The translations under genes were made by a program, and so were the position numbers. Of a DNA stretch of 64,000 nucleotides, positions 23,852 to 35,158 are shown piece by piece. Origin of the DNA: Melampsora larici-populina 98AG31 (lineage: Eukaryota; Basidiomycota; Pucciniomycetes; Pucciniales; Melampsoraceae); contig NW_006768805.1 of NCBI RefSeq assembly GCF_000204055.1, positions 628,092-692,091 on the forward strand, written 5' to 3'. The notes under the pieces are model-generated. The model saw nothing but the letters and a program-made list of their open reading frames with translations. It did no database searches and was not told the DNA's origin. The first letter of the stretch is position 1, and every line of letters begins with the position of its first letter.

Positions 23852-24782
23852 ATGCGTATCAATCACAGTTTCGTCGTGGCCTCCATGGCCCTTTTGTTTG
23901 TACTTGAGTTCACCAACACAAACACCGTCTCCGCAAACTCTGGGGGCGACGGATCTGGTCTCATCAGGTAAGTTTCGAACGCCCTTGCAACATCAGAAGC
24001 GGTTTTTAACTTAATATCTCCCTCTGTAGAGTACTTCGTCGTCGATCTCTCAGCGCTGAATCCCCAAACACCAATGAAGAAACCACCCAGGGCGAACCCA
24101 TAGCTACACAGTTAGTCACAAGCTTTCTTTAACTTAGGCAACGTACTAAGCTTCATGATTGTAGTCCTGTTCAACAATCCGGCGTGCCTCAGTTAGGGCT
24201 TTCGGCCGGAATGATACAGCTTATCTCAACCGGTCTCGTTCGCTCTATTGCCAAGTTCTCGGCCGATAAAGAAGCTGGAGTTGAATTTCCAACTCAGCAA
24301 GAAATGACGCAAGCTATTGATCAAGCACTTTGGACATCAGATTCAACCAACTCCGCCAAAGTCGCTCAAGCCATCAAGAATTCCATCGATGCTCTTGCTG
24401 ATCGGAAACTCGCTGAAGGTGAAACTGGAAGGAATCGGTAGGTCACCGTTTGATCTCCTCTATCTTCCATCGCCGATCTAATCATCATTTTATTCATAGC
24501 ACGTCAAAGGTTTCAAAACCCACTCCACCATCTGCTCGAACTTCTTCCGACCAAATTGCAGCTGCTCTCCTCCAAACCATTCACGCGTTTTGTGAAGATA
24601 AAGCTGCCGGTGGTCGATTACCAACTGCAACTGAAGTCAACAAAGCATTAACACCAGCCTTACAAAGTATTGACTTTGGTAATGTCAAGAAAGGTGCAGG
24701 GGCTGTGAAGTTTGGATTAGATCAAATGGGTACTACACACAACTCTGAAAATGACACTCCCTCTCCCTGCCCAAACTCATGA
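23852..24782 (+). CDS. Secreted candidate effector with two 90-residue repeats
   Basis: Four exons (23852-23967, 24030-24110, 24165-24437, 24500-24782) give 250 residues. Residues 1-28 are a signal peptide (hydrophobic ASMALLFVLEF, cleavage likely after VSA). RVLR at 39-42 followed by RRS lies just after it, then an acidic stretch (NTNEE). The mature protein contains two copies of one domain, about 76-145 and 166-235, aligned without gaps at an offset of exactly 90 residues: F97/F187, DK100-101/190-191, AG103-104/193-194, PT108-109/198-199, E112/E202, AL120-121/210-211, N128/N218, K137/K227. The repeats are mainly helical in character and are separated by the third intron. Only two Cys occur. 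I recognise no family; secretion plus lack of a known domain makes it an effector candidate, not a demonstrated one. Confidence 0.82.
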
Positions 24783-25350
24783 AGCAGATCTACAAGCTTG
24801 ATTTTAAAGGCAATGTATGACTACCTTCATGTCTACAATTGATCGTGTCGTGTACTTGGGGTGTTATTATTACTTCTGTGAAGTGTGTTTCTTATTTTCA
24901 AATATATCTCAACCATCGTATGTATACAAAATGCTGTACGCAGAATCAGAAACCAAGAATTTTTTGTTGTCCATGCGCCACAGTTTTCCGTGAGAAGAGT
25001 CTTCATCGAAACACCATCTGGTTCTCAAAGACTGTAATTTTGATTCCAATTGTGTATTTCAAAGTGCCGTGAATGGTAAGTTGATCTCGCATAACATGTT
25101 GGTTGCTTTGTGATTTGTGTCCTTAGAATATCAGTCGGTCAACCTCTCCTGTGGGCTCTTTCTAGGCTTCTTTAGATCAAAATGTCACGCAATGTCTGAC
25201 TCCGAGGGAGCCACGCTTCACAACCAGTCACACTTGATTAACCCTATCTCATTTGTTCTGAGACATCATGTCACAATCTTGGTTCCATTTCATCTCAATC
25301 GGATTGATGCTACATTTGACTACAATATTATCAGCATAATGCACCAAAAG

Positions 25351-26166
25351 CTAAATGGTGTTCGTTGACTTAGCAGATTTATCTTTCAGTTTACGTTCAA
25401 GTTTCATAAACGCCTTGGTAGCAGGATCCATATCATCATCCATGTCATCCTCGAGATCTTCATTTTGTTTCGTAGCAGATGAATAAGGCGAGCCAAGTTC
25501 TTGAACCTTTTGCTTGACATTTCGCATAGCACATTTGTAAGCCTGGAGCTCCTCCATATATATATCATGAACGCAATGGGCACAGCCTAAAGAGATATTA
25601 GATACATCAGTTTATCAGGAATCATCTTTTTGTCTCACAATCGCTCTCGATATCTCACCTGACATGCAACAATCTTCAGGGCCGGGTGGCGTAGGTTTCG
25701 CCGGAACCAATAAGGTAAGCTCTTGCCTCTTCCCTTCGCTTGCTGATAAGTTTAGTAAGCTTTGCACTTGACTCGTATTAGGTAATGAAGAGACTAGTGG
25801 CTCAAAGCCATCGGAATCGCCATCCGTTTCCTTGAACGTAAGCCCTACAGTTCCCTGACGATGTTCCTCTCGAGACCCGCCTGACCATTGATGCCTCAAA
25901 TTTAGAAACCCTCTATCAACACAAATCCAAGAGGCTGAGAAGGTTGAAGAACCGTCCTTTTTTGAGGTGGAATCTTGACCTTCTGATTGAGCTCGAAGCT
26001 CGGTAGTCATTCCATTATTCGAAAAAGTTGTACCTCTCCATTGACCAAGTCCTTCACCTAGCACATATACACGTCTATAAAGAGTTGAATAGTTTGAGAA
26101 ATTTCGTCTTGAGTATAGCTGAGTAGTTTTTCTATGAAGGTTTCTAATTCGACAGTAGTCGAACAT
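25351..26166 (-). CDS. OXLD1-type oxidoreductase-like domain protein, mitochondrial
   Basis: Two exons on the minus strand, 26166-25659 and 25586-25351, join across GTGAGA...CTTTAG to give 247 residues. The splice builds the signature PPGPEDCCMSGCAHCVHDIY followed by MEELQAYKC, the Cys-rich motif of the oxidoreductase-like domain (PF09791; human OXLD1). Both halves of the motif come from different exons, which strongly supports the intron. The start MFDYCRIRNLHRKTTQLYSR and the following RRNFSNYSTLYRR are Arg-rich and lack acids, as in a mitochondrial presequence. A Ser-rich middle part is probably disordered, and the tail is acidic then basic (EDDMDDDMDPATKAFMKLE, RKLKDKSAKS). The biochemical function of this family is not well defined. 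An upstream in-frame Met exists near 26292 but would place acidic residues first. Confidence 0.85.
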
Positions 26167-27122
26167 GAGAATACAAGGTCGGAGCGATCTAAGCAATGAT
26201 GCTGGGTTTTCCTCATGAATGTGAGCGCGTGGACCCGACTCAGCCTTTTTCAATATACCCCGGTACCGAATACCGATGTAACTTTCAGACACTGTGGCAA
26301 GAATATTCAGAAGTTGGACTCAAGAAAATGAACATCTCCCATATTTCATCACAGAAGTTGGTACACAGTATTTTTGGGGGGCACATAGAAGCATACGTTC
26401 TTGGTTGGAATGTGGATAAATATCATTGAATTCGGAATACGTCATTGTGGGATTTTATCGGCGAACATACAACCTTCCAGTGAAACCTTCATACAATTCT
26501 TGATGGATCTCATGAACCCAAGCAAAATGTTCAGACCATGTCCGATCTGAAAATCATCTGACGAGATGAAATGCTGTAAATATCCCGATCACAACCATGG
26601 ACAACTCATTCAACTAAGCCTAAGGAGTTCGCCCTACATTATATGATGCACGCGAAGTTCTTGAGAGTCAATTTGTTCACTTCCATATCTAGGAAGCTGA
26701 TGCGTAAGGTTGTTTCAAGATGAAATGTAGGTATGTAAAGAGATCACCTTGGATGATTCCGGAATCATTGGGTGATAAGGCAATGTAGATGATAATCCAT
26801 CTTCTCTAGATAAGTCGGTGAATTGTAACTCACGGCCAAACTTGAACTCTTAGCTTATGTTTGCCATCTCCACAGGCACAAAAAGTTCAAGGCTCAATAA
26901 CAATGATGAGCTGGGCATACGTATCACCAGTCAATGAATTTTCAACCATGGTGCCTGTTTTTGTTCCTACCCAGCTCTGCGGTCAAATGAATCATGGGTA
27001 TACGAATTTCCTTTATATGAAGCCACATCCTCCGAGTCTGGATCTCATATCATTCCCCATTTCCTTTTTAATTCCAAACTTATTTACCCACATCACAACT
27101 TTACTTGATTTTCTTTCTGACG
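26167..27122. other. Divergent promoter region
   Basis: About 950 bases between the minus-strand OXLD1-type gene and the plus-strand AhpC/TSA-like gene. No convincing frame, repeat or RNA gene is visible; both promoters must lie here. Short frames at 26196-26429 and 26861-27166 have no motifs. Confidence 0.5.
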
Positions 27123-28619
27123 ATGTTTACATCCAAATTCAACTCAGTCCTTTCCAGTCCAAATGAACGCGATTTCACTGCCCGCGATCCTAAAAGATGC
27201 GGTACATTCTTTACTCCCGATATTATAGAGAAATTTTCAACACAGGCAGCAATACCTCAGATATCCGCACCAACACTTAATTATCATTCAAAGCCTTTCA
27301 TACCGCTTCCTGCTCGTCCTACTCTACCAATGGGAAAGACTACAGCCCCCACGGATTTCAGCACGATGCAACTACCACCACAAAGTCAAATGGATATAGC
27401 GATGGGTTGTCGAGTGTTGGATTCACGTGGCAACTCGTTTGAATTCAGTCAATTGATTGATAGAAAATGTCGTACGGTTGTGATCTTCATCAGGAACTTT
27501 CGGTAAGTCAACTTTGCCCTAAACTCAACAGCTCTGGGACTCATTCATAGATTAACCTTTTGGGCAATTTTGATCAGATGTGCTTTCTGTCAAGCGTACA
27601 TTAAACATCTTTCCACCATCGCTAACGAGCGTGAAGAATATGGTGTGATCAAGTCAGCTGGAATCAAAGTCGTGATCATTGGCCTCGGTAGTCACTACAT
27701 GATTCAGAAATACGGTGGTATGTCATCTATCTATCCCGCACTCTAGACTTACAATGAAACTTACGTCTAGCGATCTGTTACTACCAGCACTCTTCCCGTG
27801 CCCATACCCAATTTACACGGATGCATCTGAGTCCAATAGACTTTATCGTGCACTTGGAATGAACAAGAGAAGCATTGAAAGTGGACCTGACCTACTCAAA
27901 GGGGATTATTTAGAGTCTATGTCAACCCTTGAGTTACTTACATACGGTATCAAGGTGAGCAATCTAATTCTTTGTCGCGCGAGATTGTTTCCTTATCTAA
28001 TCTATCGTATCTTCCTACCTCCAGAATTCGTTGAAACTACCAGGCCTTAAGTCCCCCGGTGATTTGAAACAATTGGGTAAGTTGATTCAAACTAAGATTC
28101 CCAGTCTTTTTGATCTCAAACTTGAATTGAGCACGATGATTATTTCACTAATATACTCCTAATCTCTTTAAAATCACAGGTGGAGAGCTGATATTCGAAC
28201 CAGTGCCAACCTTCAAAGCTGCAAGAATCCCAGTAAAAGTCAAAGCCTTGGAGCTGAAAGCATTAACAGGAATCCCGAGCATCACGCTCAATGTTCCAAA
28301 ACCATCAACTCCAAATGCCCAAGTTAGTCTATCATTAGATAGATCATCAATCTATGTTCCTTCAGGAGGACTTGGACCATTTTTGAATTTGAAGCCAACT
28401 TCACCTATGGTCAGTATACATTGTAGGTTTGCACATCGAATGAGGTAAGTTATTTTTGATCAAACTCTTTATAAGAACTCGTCTTAGGGTTTGTCATTGA
28501 TCTTGGTTCTTTGTCTTCTTCTTAGTTTTACTAGGGATCATTTGTCATTGTATGATTTGTTTGGTAGAGCAGGTATCAGGCTTGAATCTAATCCCAAAAA
28601 AACTCTCAGTTGGATTTAA
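27123..28619 (+). CDS. AhpC/TSA-like thioredoxin-fold protein (PRXL2/AAED1 type)
   Basis: Six exons (27123-27502, 27578-27717, 27788-27954, 28025-28076, 28180-28444, 28526-28619) give 365 residues. The core matches the AhpC-TSA_2 family (PF13911): RTVVIFIRNF then RCAFCQAYIKHLSTI with a CxxC pair (Cys128, Cys131), VVIIGLGSHYMIQKYG, FPCPYPIYTDASESNRLYRA with LGM, and near the end GDLKQLGGELIFEP and CRFAHRMSFTRDHLSLYDLF. Proteins of this family are thioredoxin-like redox proteins related to peroxiredoxins; substrates are mostly unknown. An insertion of about 70 residues (PVPTFKAARIPVKVKALELK onward) separates GELIFEP from the final HRM motif, longer than I would expect. The N-terminal 90 residues are Pro-rich and unassigned. 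No signal peptide is seen, so it is likely cytosolic. Confidence 0.85.
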
Positions 28620-29344
28620 TGTGGAGACCATTATTCTGACTTAATCTAATTAGTTCAATTTTTCATCAATCATATCCGTGTCATTGTATAACTCTCTTCC
28701 AAATATCACTACATCTTTTCTTTTATTCAATTAAATTGTATAATTAATCTTTTTCTCTAAATCCAAATCTTATGTCATCTTGGCCCTTATCTTATCTAAC
28801 TGCATACACATTTTATTTAATTTTTGGTATAATACTATTTGAAATTTTTACCACCAGTTAGTTAGTTTTGGTGAAGCAATTTGAATGTAAAGAATCTTAT
28901 AAGACCAATAAACATTCATCAACTTCAGCTTCGATTATATCTGGGCCGCGATCATCGGCTAGAAGTTCCATTTTATGTGGAACAAATCCAAATATTGCTT
29001 TTGACTGTTTCTATATATTAGACCTAATAGTCGCAGACCCAAAAGTAAACCAGCTGAGATCCATTACAATTGTCTCTTGTGCAAGTGTCGCACTCGAAAC
29101 AAATTTCTACTCTCACTATTCGCGCTGTTTTGTCAGGGTATTAAGATTTTCTTGATTCAAATTAACATTCAATCAATTCTATTTATTAAGTATAAAAGTA
29201 GATGATTTAATCCCATCAAAGATACAAGTACCAGACAAAGGAATATATTGATGTGAACTTAATTTAATTGCTTCAGAGTTGGCAAGTCACCGTCTGATTT
29301 TCACCAGAATTTGTTGATCATATTAATCTAACTACCCATCAAAT

Positions 29345-29600
29345 CAAGCTTGATTTGACAGTCATATTTTGACTTCCTTCATTTTTATAATTGATTGTGT
29401 GCTAGGGCTGTCACCATTACTTCTGTGAAGTGTTATCTCTCTTTGTCATTATATCAAGTCCCTGCAACAATTTCTATTGTTCCAGTAGTTTTCCGTCAGA
29501 GACATCTTGATCAAACCAGTCTCTCAAACACTGGGATTTTGATGTGAACCAAGATACCCGGATGGCAACTTGGTTCCTCAGATATCATGTTCGTGACAAC
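29345..29600 (+). repeat. Diverged copy of the effector-gene 3' flank
   Basis: This stretch aligns with 24793-25107, the sequence just after the effector stop codon. Shared words in the same order include CAAGCTTGATTT, GAC.ACCTTCAT, ATTGATTGTGT (ATTGATCGTGT), TTACTTCTGTGAAGTG, AGTTTTCCGT and ATTTTGAT. Identity is perhaps 65-70 percent by eye with indels. No effector coding sequence is recognisable upstream of it. It may mark a decayed paralogue or a dispersed repeat. Confidence 0.5.
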
Positions 29601-30409
29601 TTTTGTAATGACTCTCATCTATGTCTTTGAACAGGTACTTTCTTTTCTCTCATCACTCCATTGCGATAGCTGGGCCTAATAGCGCCTATACATACTTAAT
29701 TTGTTGTGATTCCTTCAAACCAGATCTGCATACCGTATGTTGATAAAATCAGTGAAAAAAAATCCGAAAAAGGAGTGTGATGAGATTATTTAAGGTGAAG
29801 TTGTAATATCCTTTACCCCTCTGAGTCTACTTAGTACACAGATAGCTCCTCCCAATAGTCATCTGTTTTTCTTAATCGTGTGGGCATTTCAAATTCCTCA
29901 ATACCCAAAATTTTATTTAGTGAGGATCAAAGTCAAGATTATGCAGAATGTACACATGTCCTTTAAAACAGAATTGATCAACCATCAACTTGAATCTGCT
30001 TCATTTTACATTGAGTAACTTATTGAAAAGATCCAAATTTATAAAATGAAAGGATACATATTCTCCTTGAATGAGATTTAAAAATATCGCCGTGAAACCT
30101 TGCAATTCTCATAACATCAATACCACACAAGTGGAATAGCTAATCCATATCCTATTGGACCCAATCTGTGTGTTTCTCTTCATCATACCAGCTTGGCTTA
30201 GTGAGTTGTTGGAAATGATCACTTTTTTGGCTTCTACCCCAAACTCTTCAGACTCCAATTTACCACTTCCATTCTATGTATTGGATTTTGAAAAGCTTCA
30301 GAATTCTTTCTTTCTCTCATCTATGATTTATATTGTATATATTCAAAAAAAACTAACACCAATTGTAAATTGAACTTCTTGGGAAGAAAAAGAATTCTTT
30401 GAGCAAACA

Positions 30410-30435
30410 CAGCAACAGCAACAGCAACAGCAACA
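30410..30435. repeat. CAACAG hexanucleotide microsatellite
   Basis: Four tandem CAGCAA/CAACAG units in an A-rich, noncoding setting downstream of the La-domain gene. No function is implied. Confidence 0.8.
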
Positions 30436-30935
30436 AAACATTTTTTTAAAAAAAAGACACATATAATTCACATTTCCAGAAAAAAAAAGAACTCAGTAAG
30501 AACAAACATACAAATCAAAAACCAAAAACTTCTCAACAAACCAAAAAAACATTTTTTTATATAAAAAAGCATCACCATTTTTATCCCCAAAAATAAAAAA
30601 AACTAAATCTTTGTTTCAAACTAATATCAAAGGGAAAAAAATCGAACTCACAAGAATTAAAGGAAAGAGAAGAGAAAGATATACGTATATAAAAGGATAA
30701 GAAGGGATAATTTTTTTAATGACAATATATAAGGATCGAACCCATAACAAAAGAACCATTTGTAGATCATACCAGTGAATCCAAACACACACATAGAGAG
30801 AAAAACAATCTCGACCAGAGAATCAAACAAAGATGAGGTCAATGCACACATCAGAGCAAAACCAGACCGACAGTCTCATAAATGATGAATTAAAAATATC
30901 TGGGACAATTCCCTACTAAGCAGATAGGAGATAAC

Positions 30936-31047
30936 TGATAACTTTGTCTGATGAGGAGCTAGGGCGACAGTTTAATTACAAGCGTCTTGGCGGGCACAGT
31001 CAATTATGAGCGTTAAATGAAGTGTGGTAAGGTGGTAATGACGCTAT
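30936..31047 (-). repeat. 112-base block, La-domain gene copy
   Basis: Exact reverse complement of 15993-16104. It starts 47 bases beyond the La-domain stop codon (31095) and so probably lies in the 3' untranslated region of that minus-strand gene. Confidence 0.9.
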
Positions 31048-31094
31048 CGTGACAAAGTAGTAAAGGCCAAGAATGATGATCACATGGAGCAAGG

Positions 31095-34000
31095 TCACCT
31101 GGTTGTTGACCTTTTGCTAGCCGTGGGTCGGTGCGATTGTCTGGAACGATCAACCGAAGGATCGAAGCCAATCGAGATGGTCCTCTGACCCTTTGTAGGG
31201 GACACTAGTTCGAAGAGACAAATAAAAACAGACGGGTTAAATGATCTACTGGGCAGTGAGTGGTCATACAGTCAGGAAAAGCGTGCCATACCTATTATCA
31301 CTGGATCGAATGACATAGTCAATTCTTGAACCTCTTCATTGGGGTCGTCCAGCTCTTCTTTCAAAGGTTCTAGTGCAGACATCATCATTTTGCGGTGCCC
31401 ATCTTTACTTTCAAGATTTGAAAGTGAGGAATCGGCTATGCCTTCAGAAGGGGAAGATCCACGTGTCAAATGATCTACAGAGTTAGATCGATCGCTATTT
31501 TCAGCTGAAAGAGTGGGTTGCATACTACTATCATCTGTTGTAGCAGGTGACATTATGTCTGTTGATGAGGTAACAAGGTCTTGTGAGGGAGTGACAGGTA
31601 CATCAGAAGCCGGCGAAGGTTGAAAAGCGGTCGGATGTGCCTCGGTAACTGAAGGATAAGGTTGGAGTGGTGGTATTGGAAGTAACCAGTCGGACCAATC
31701 GCCCTTCTTTCTGACTAGATGACGTTCTGTATCGACCTCCAAATAGGCACTCAAGCTCATCACTTCTTTGATCAAATTCTGATCAGTCGATAAAGTCTTG
31801 ATCCGATTGAATGAACTGATGGTATCAATCTTGACCCATCCCTCATTATCCATCTATGATGACAACACCCATCAGCAAACATTATCTGAAAGACAGTAGA
31901 TGCTATTTTACTTACATGCGATCTCAGGAAACAGTCTTTAACTAGATTTTCAAGACTGAAGTAATATTCACACTGTCCTAAAACGTAGTATTGCACTGGG
32001 TCCAGCGGATATGGATAAGCGAGTAATGGAGCAGGACGGTCGTAATTACCAAAAACTGGATAAGCTTGTTTGGGCGCTAAACCACAGATCATGGACGGTT
32101 GAGAGGTGTGAAGAAAACCATCAGTATAACAATGACACATGTGATCATATTTAGAAAAGACAAACGTGGTGATGTTAAGCTAGACTGGGCGTCAGACATT
32201 GAGGCTGAAGACCCATGAGAAGAGGGATAGTACGGATGTATTCCATAATACATCGAGGCATCCTGGCATGCGTGATCACCATGAGGAGAAAGAGGACCCG
32301 AAAATGTGTTGGGCACAGGTGGGTAAAATGGATGTGCAGGGGAGTGGAGATTAGACTGGGATGGAGAGTAATTCGTGGCCATCACGCCCGAAGCCAAGTT
32401 ACAGGACGACATCGTGGGCGTGGAATTAGATGTAGGAGAGTTGGGATGCGAGACATATTGAGACGAGCCGTAAGACAGAGGGGGGGCAGGGTGTCCGTTG
32501 GCCGGTGCCGCGTAGCTTGGAGGATAAGGGTTCGTGAGGTGGTTAGGCGTTACAGGATAAGGATATGGGGGTTGAGAATACCAGGCCTGCGAATCTTCAG
32601 CGTGTCGTGGACCACCCCCACGTCCTCGCTCAGAGTTGGCATAGCCACGAGATTTGTGATTGCTAGAAGATCTGACAGCATTCCCGCGATTGCCTCCAGA
32701 ACTTTTCCCGCCGCTGCCATTAAAGTTAGGTCGAGCAGCATTTCCACTCTTGCTAAGCTGTCCAGGAAGTTGTTTCCGAGGCGGCGACTCTTTCCACGCA
32801 TGAGTGGAAGTACCATTGGAGTACTGAGAATACGTCGGAAGTGAATTGGACACGGTATCTGAGTATTTTGAGGATGTAAAGCGAGAGGCGTTAGACCTTG
32901 CAGGGTCTCTTGATTTGGGCAGTCGGGCGGAAGACGGCGAATTGCGGCTATATGAATTTTTGCGATCACCAGGCTCTCGTGCGGCGTCGCGGCCGTCCTC
33001 AGAACCGGATGTGCCTTTCCAAGACTTGCGTCTCGTATGATGCGCGCCAGACTGTTTCTCAGGTTGAGTAGAGTCAAAGGTATCTGGCATGAATCTTGGT
33101 GCCTTAAAATCCACGCAAGGCTGTGGATCTTCTGTATCTTGGGCTGTGCTGGGCAATGCATTTGGAACTACAGAAGGATTGCTAGGCTTCGAGGCGATAA
33201 GAGAGTTCGCAGGCTGCAACTCCGTACTCGAAGACAAAGTTTGCGAGGCCAACTTGGCATCCCCAGATCCACGTAAGATATTGTCGAACGGATCCGAGCG
33301 AGGACAAGAGTCGGTTTTGCCCAGCGAATGAGCGTCCAGGACCATCGCTGCTGAACATGCGCTGTCCTCAGAGGTCATGCATACCGGCATGGTACCGTCA
33401 CTCATGATCAGAGGATCATTCACCCAAACATTTCCCTGCGGGGCATTGACATGTAAATCTGGTGAAGGAGAAGGAGAAGGAACTATAAGATAAGGCATCG
33501 TGCGAATTTACAAGGTGGGAAAAGCACCTACCGTACTGTCCTCTGGCTCTTAGCGAAGTTGGTAGCAGAGGCTCGGTGAGACCGAAGTCTACAGGAACCC
33601 CGATGTATTTATCTGCGAGGCCGGCACTGAGCTCCATCGCTGGAGGTTGAATTGTGGTCGATATACGTGGTATAAACCCAGGTTTTCGAGTTGGACCATT
33701 TGAGCACGCTGGTGAGGGCGTCTCGTCTGCTGAAGTTTGCGGTCGCATCAGCACTGCGGGTCACCTGACCGAACCAAAGATATAGGACAAGAGAGAAATA
33801 ACGCATCAACGCACCACTTGAAGAGCCATGATTTGGAAGCGCGGGCAACACCGTTGATGCTGCAATCACGTTTGATGTCACATTCAGGTTACAGAATTGA
33901 TTAGTTGAAACTTGATTGATGCCCTGGGAATAATCGTGTGAGCCATTAAGACTCCTAGGATAGACTAGATTAAGATGCGCATTCCCGTGATCGGTGGAAT

Positions 34001-35158
34001 GATGAGGTGTGTGTCGGTTCGAGTCTGAGTGAATATGACTGGAGTCGAATTCTTCCAAAGAATTCTTTGAAGTCCGTTCCAAGTTGGTAGGCACATTGGA
34101 AGCCGAGCCAGACAGCCTACTAGACTTGGACCCACTACCATGTCCATTGGCATGATGTTTATTCGATTGAGATGATCGATTGGATCCAGATTGCGTACCA
34201 TCCTTCTTGTGAGACCGTTGCACTCTCATAGAGGCAGAGTGGTTGGTGGGAAGGGGTGCGTTATGTGTGATGTCCGCTTTGATGGGTTTCCATTGAATCT
34301 TTTTTGTGTGGGCAGGTTTTTTATCGGGTTCAGCTCTGGGTCCGAGATCTCTATCATCGACTTCTTGTGGGGCAGGGGGAGGAGATAAAATCGAGTGGTT
34401 CATCTTGTTGGATGTGAAATTCTCTTCGCTAGGAGCAGGCCAGGCAGTGGTATCCACAATCGAGGGCAATGATGGAAGTTGTCCTGCTACTTGCGTCGGA
34501 GATAAAGAGTCAAGAACAGAGTGTTTATCCGGCTGAGCTGAAGACGGCACTGAGGGAGCATCTGATTTGATGGTCTTTTTTGATGCATGAGAGGCCGAGT
34601 GATAGCGCTTAGACATCTCTTCTTTGCGGACTTGCCAGACGTTGACACTTGCGCTCAATGGGGTTTTGGCGGACGCCGGATCGGAATGGGCTAAGAGCGG
34701 TGGTAGGGTCGGGTGACCGTTGGATTTTTCCAAAGACCTTCCAAGAGTATCATGATCATCGACATGGTGAGTGTTAAGACTCAATTGAGAGATGATTGTT
34801 TGGTCGTCTTGGTCCGAGCCTATGAAAGTGTCGTAAGTGAGTAACTGACCTGGTACGAGGATGAAAACGCATTCTAGGCCTGAAAAGTAAAAGTGTGTGT
34901 TCAAAAACTCTATATAAGTGAGAGCATACCTTGATTCAGACGGGCGATTGAATGATGCTCTTGAGCAGAAGAGGCAGGTGTTGAAGGTGCAGTTGAGGTA
35001 AAGCAGGGTGTGTTAGTAGTAGTACTACTTCGACTGGTAGTTGTACCTTTGGCCACACGGTGATCGACTGGAGGTGGGGTGGAAGCCAAAGGAGGCTCTG
35101 AGACCGAATTGGAAGCTGGCTTTCCTCGAGCACGATCAGCCCAGGATTGCAAAGACAT
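31095..35158 (-). CDS. La-domain RNA-binding protein (LARP1/Sro9/Slf1 type)
   Basis: Seven exons on the minus strand: 35158-34930, 34879-33815, 33753-33532, 33482-32166, 32076-31916, 31853-31292, 31204-31095, giving 1221 residues. It starts MSLQSWADRARGKPASNSVS and is Ser/Pro/Asn-rich and disordered for 900 residues. It includes NVWQVRKEEMSKR, like the short conserved N-terminal motif of fungal La-related proteins, and Arg/Gly patches (NSERGRGGGPRHAEDSQAWY). The La (HTH) motif spans about 965-1055: YVLGQCEYYFSLENLVKDCF then LRSHMDNEGWVKIDTISSF, RIKTLSTDQNLIKEVMSLS, and ends RKKGDWSDWLLP. Such proteins bind mRNA and associate with ribosomes. No DM15 repeat is seen, so it is closer to yeast Sro9/Slf1 than to metazoan LARP1. 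The donor of intron 4 (32165) is the least certain. The last 36 codons are a small exon supported by frame only. Confidence 0.85.

Larger units (their letters stand above)
28620..30935. other. Intergenic, AT-rich
   Basis: Over two kilobases without a supported gene. It contains a diverged copy of the effector-gene 3' flank (listed separately), a CAACAG microsatellite and long A-rich runs at 30440-30700. The part near 30900 borders the 3' flank of the La-domain gene. Frames at 28868-29155 and 30155-30373 have no motifs or supporting splice sites. Confidence 0.5.

Noticed and set aside
32215..32844. Arg-rich plus-strand frame of 209 codons
   Set aside because: Antisense of the La-domain gene, exon 4; no motif and extreme composition.
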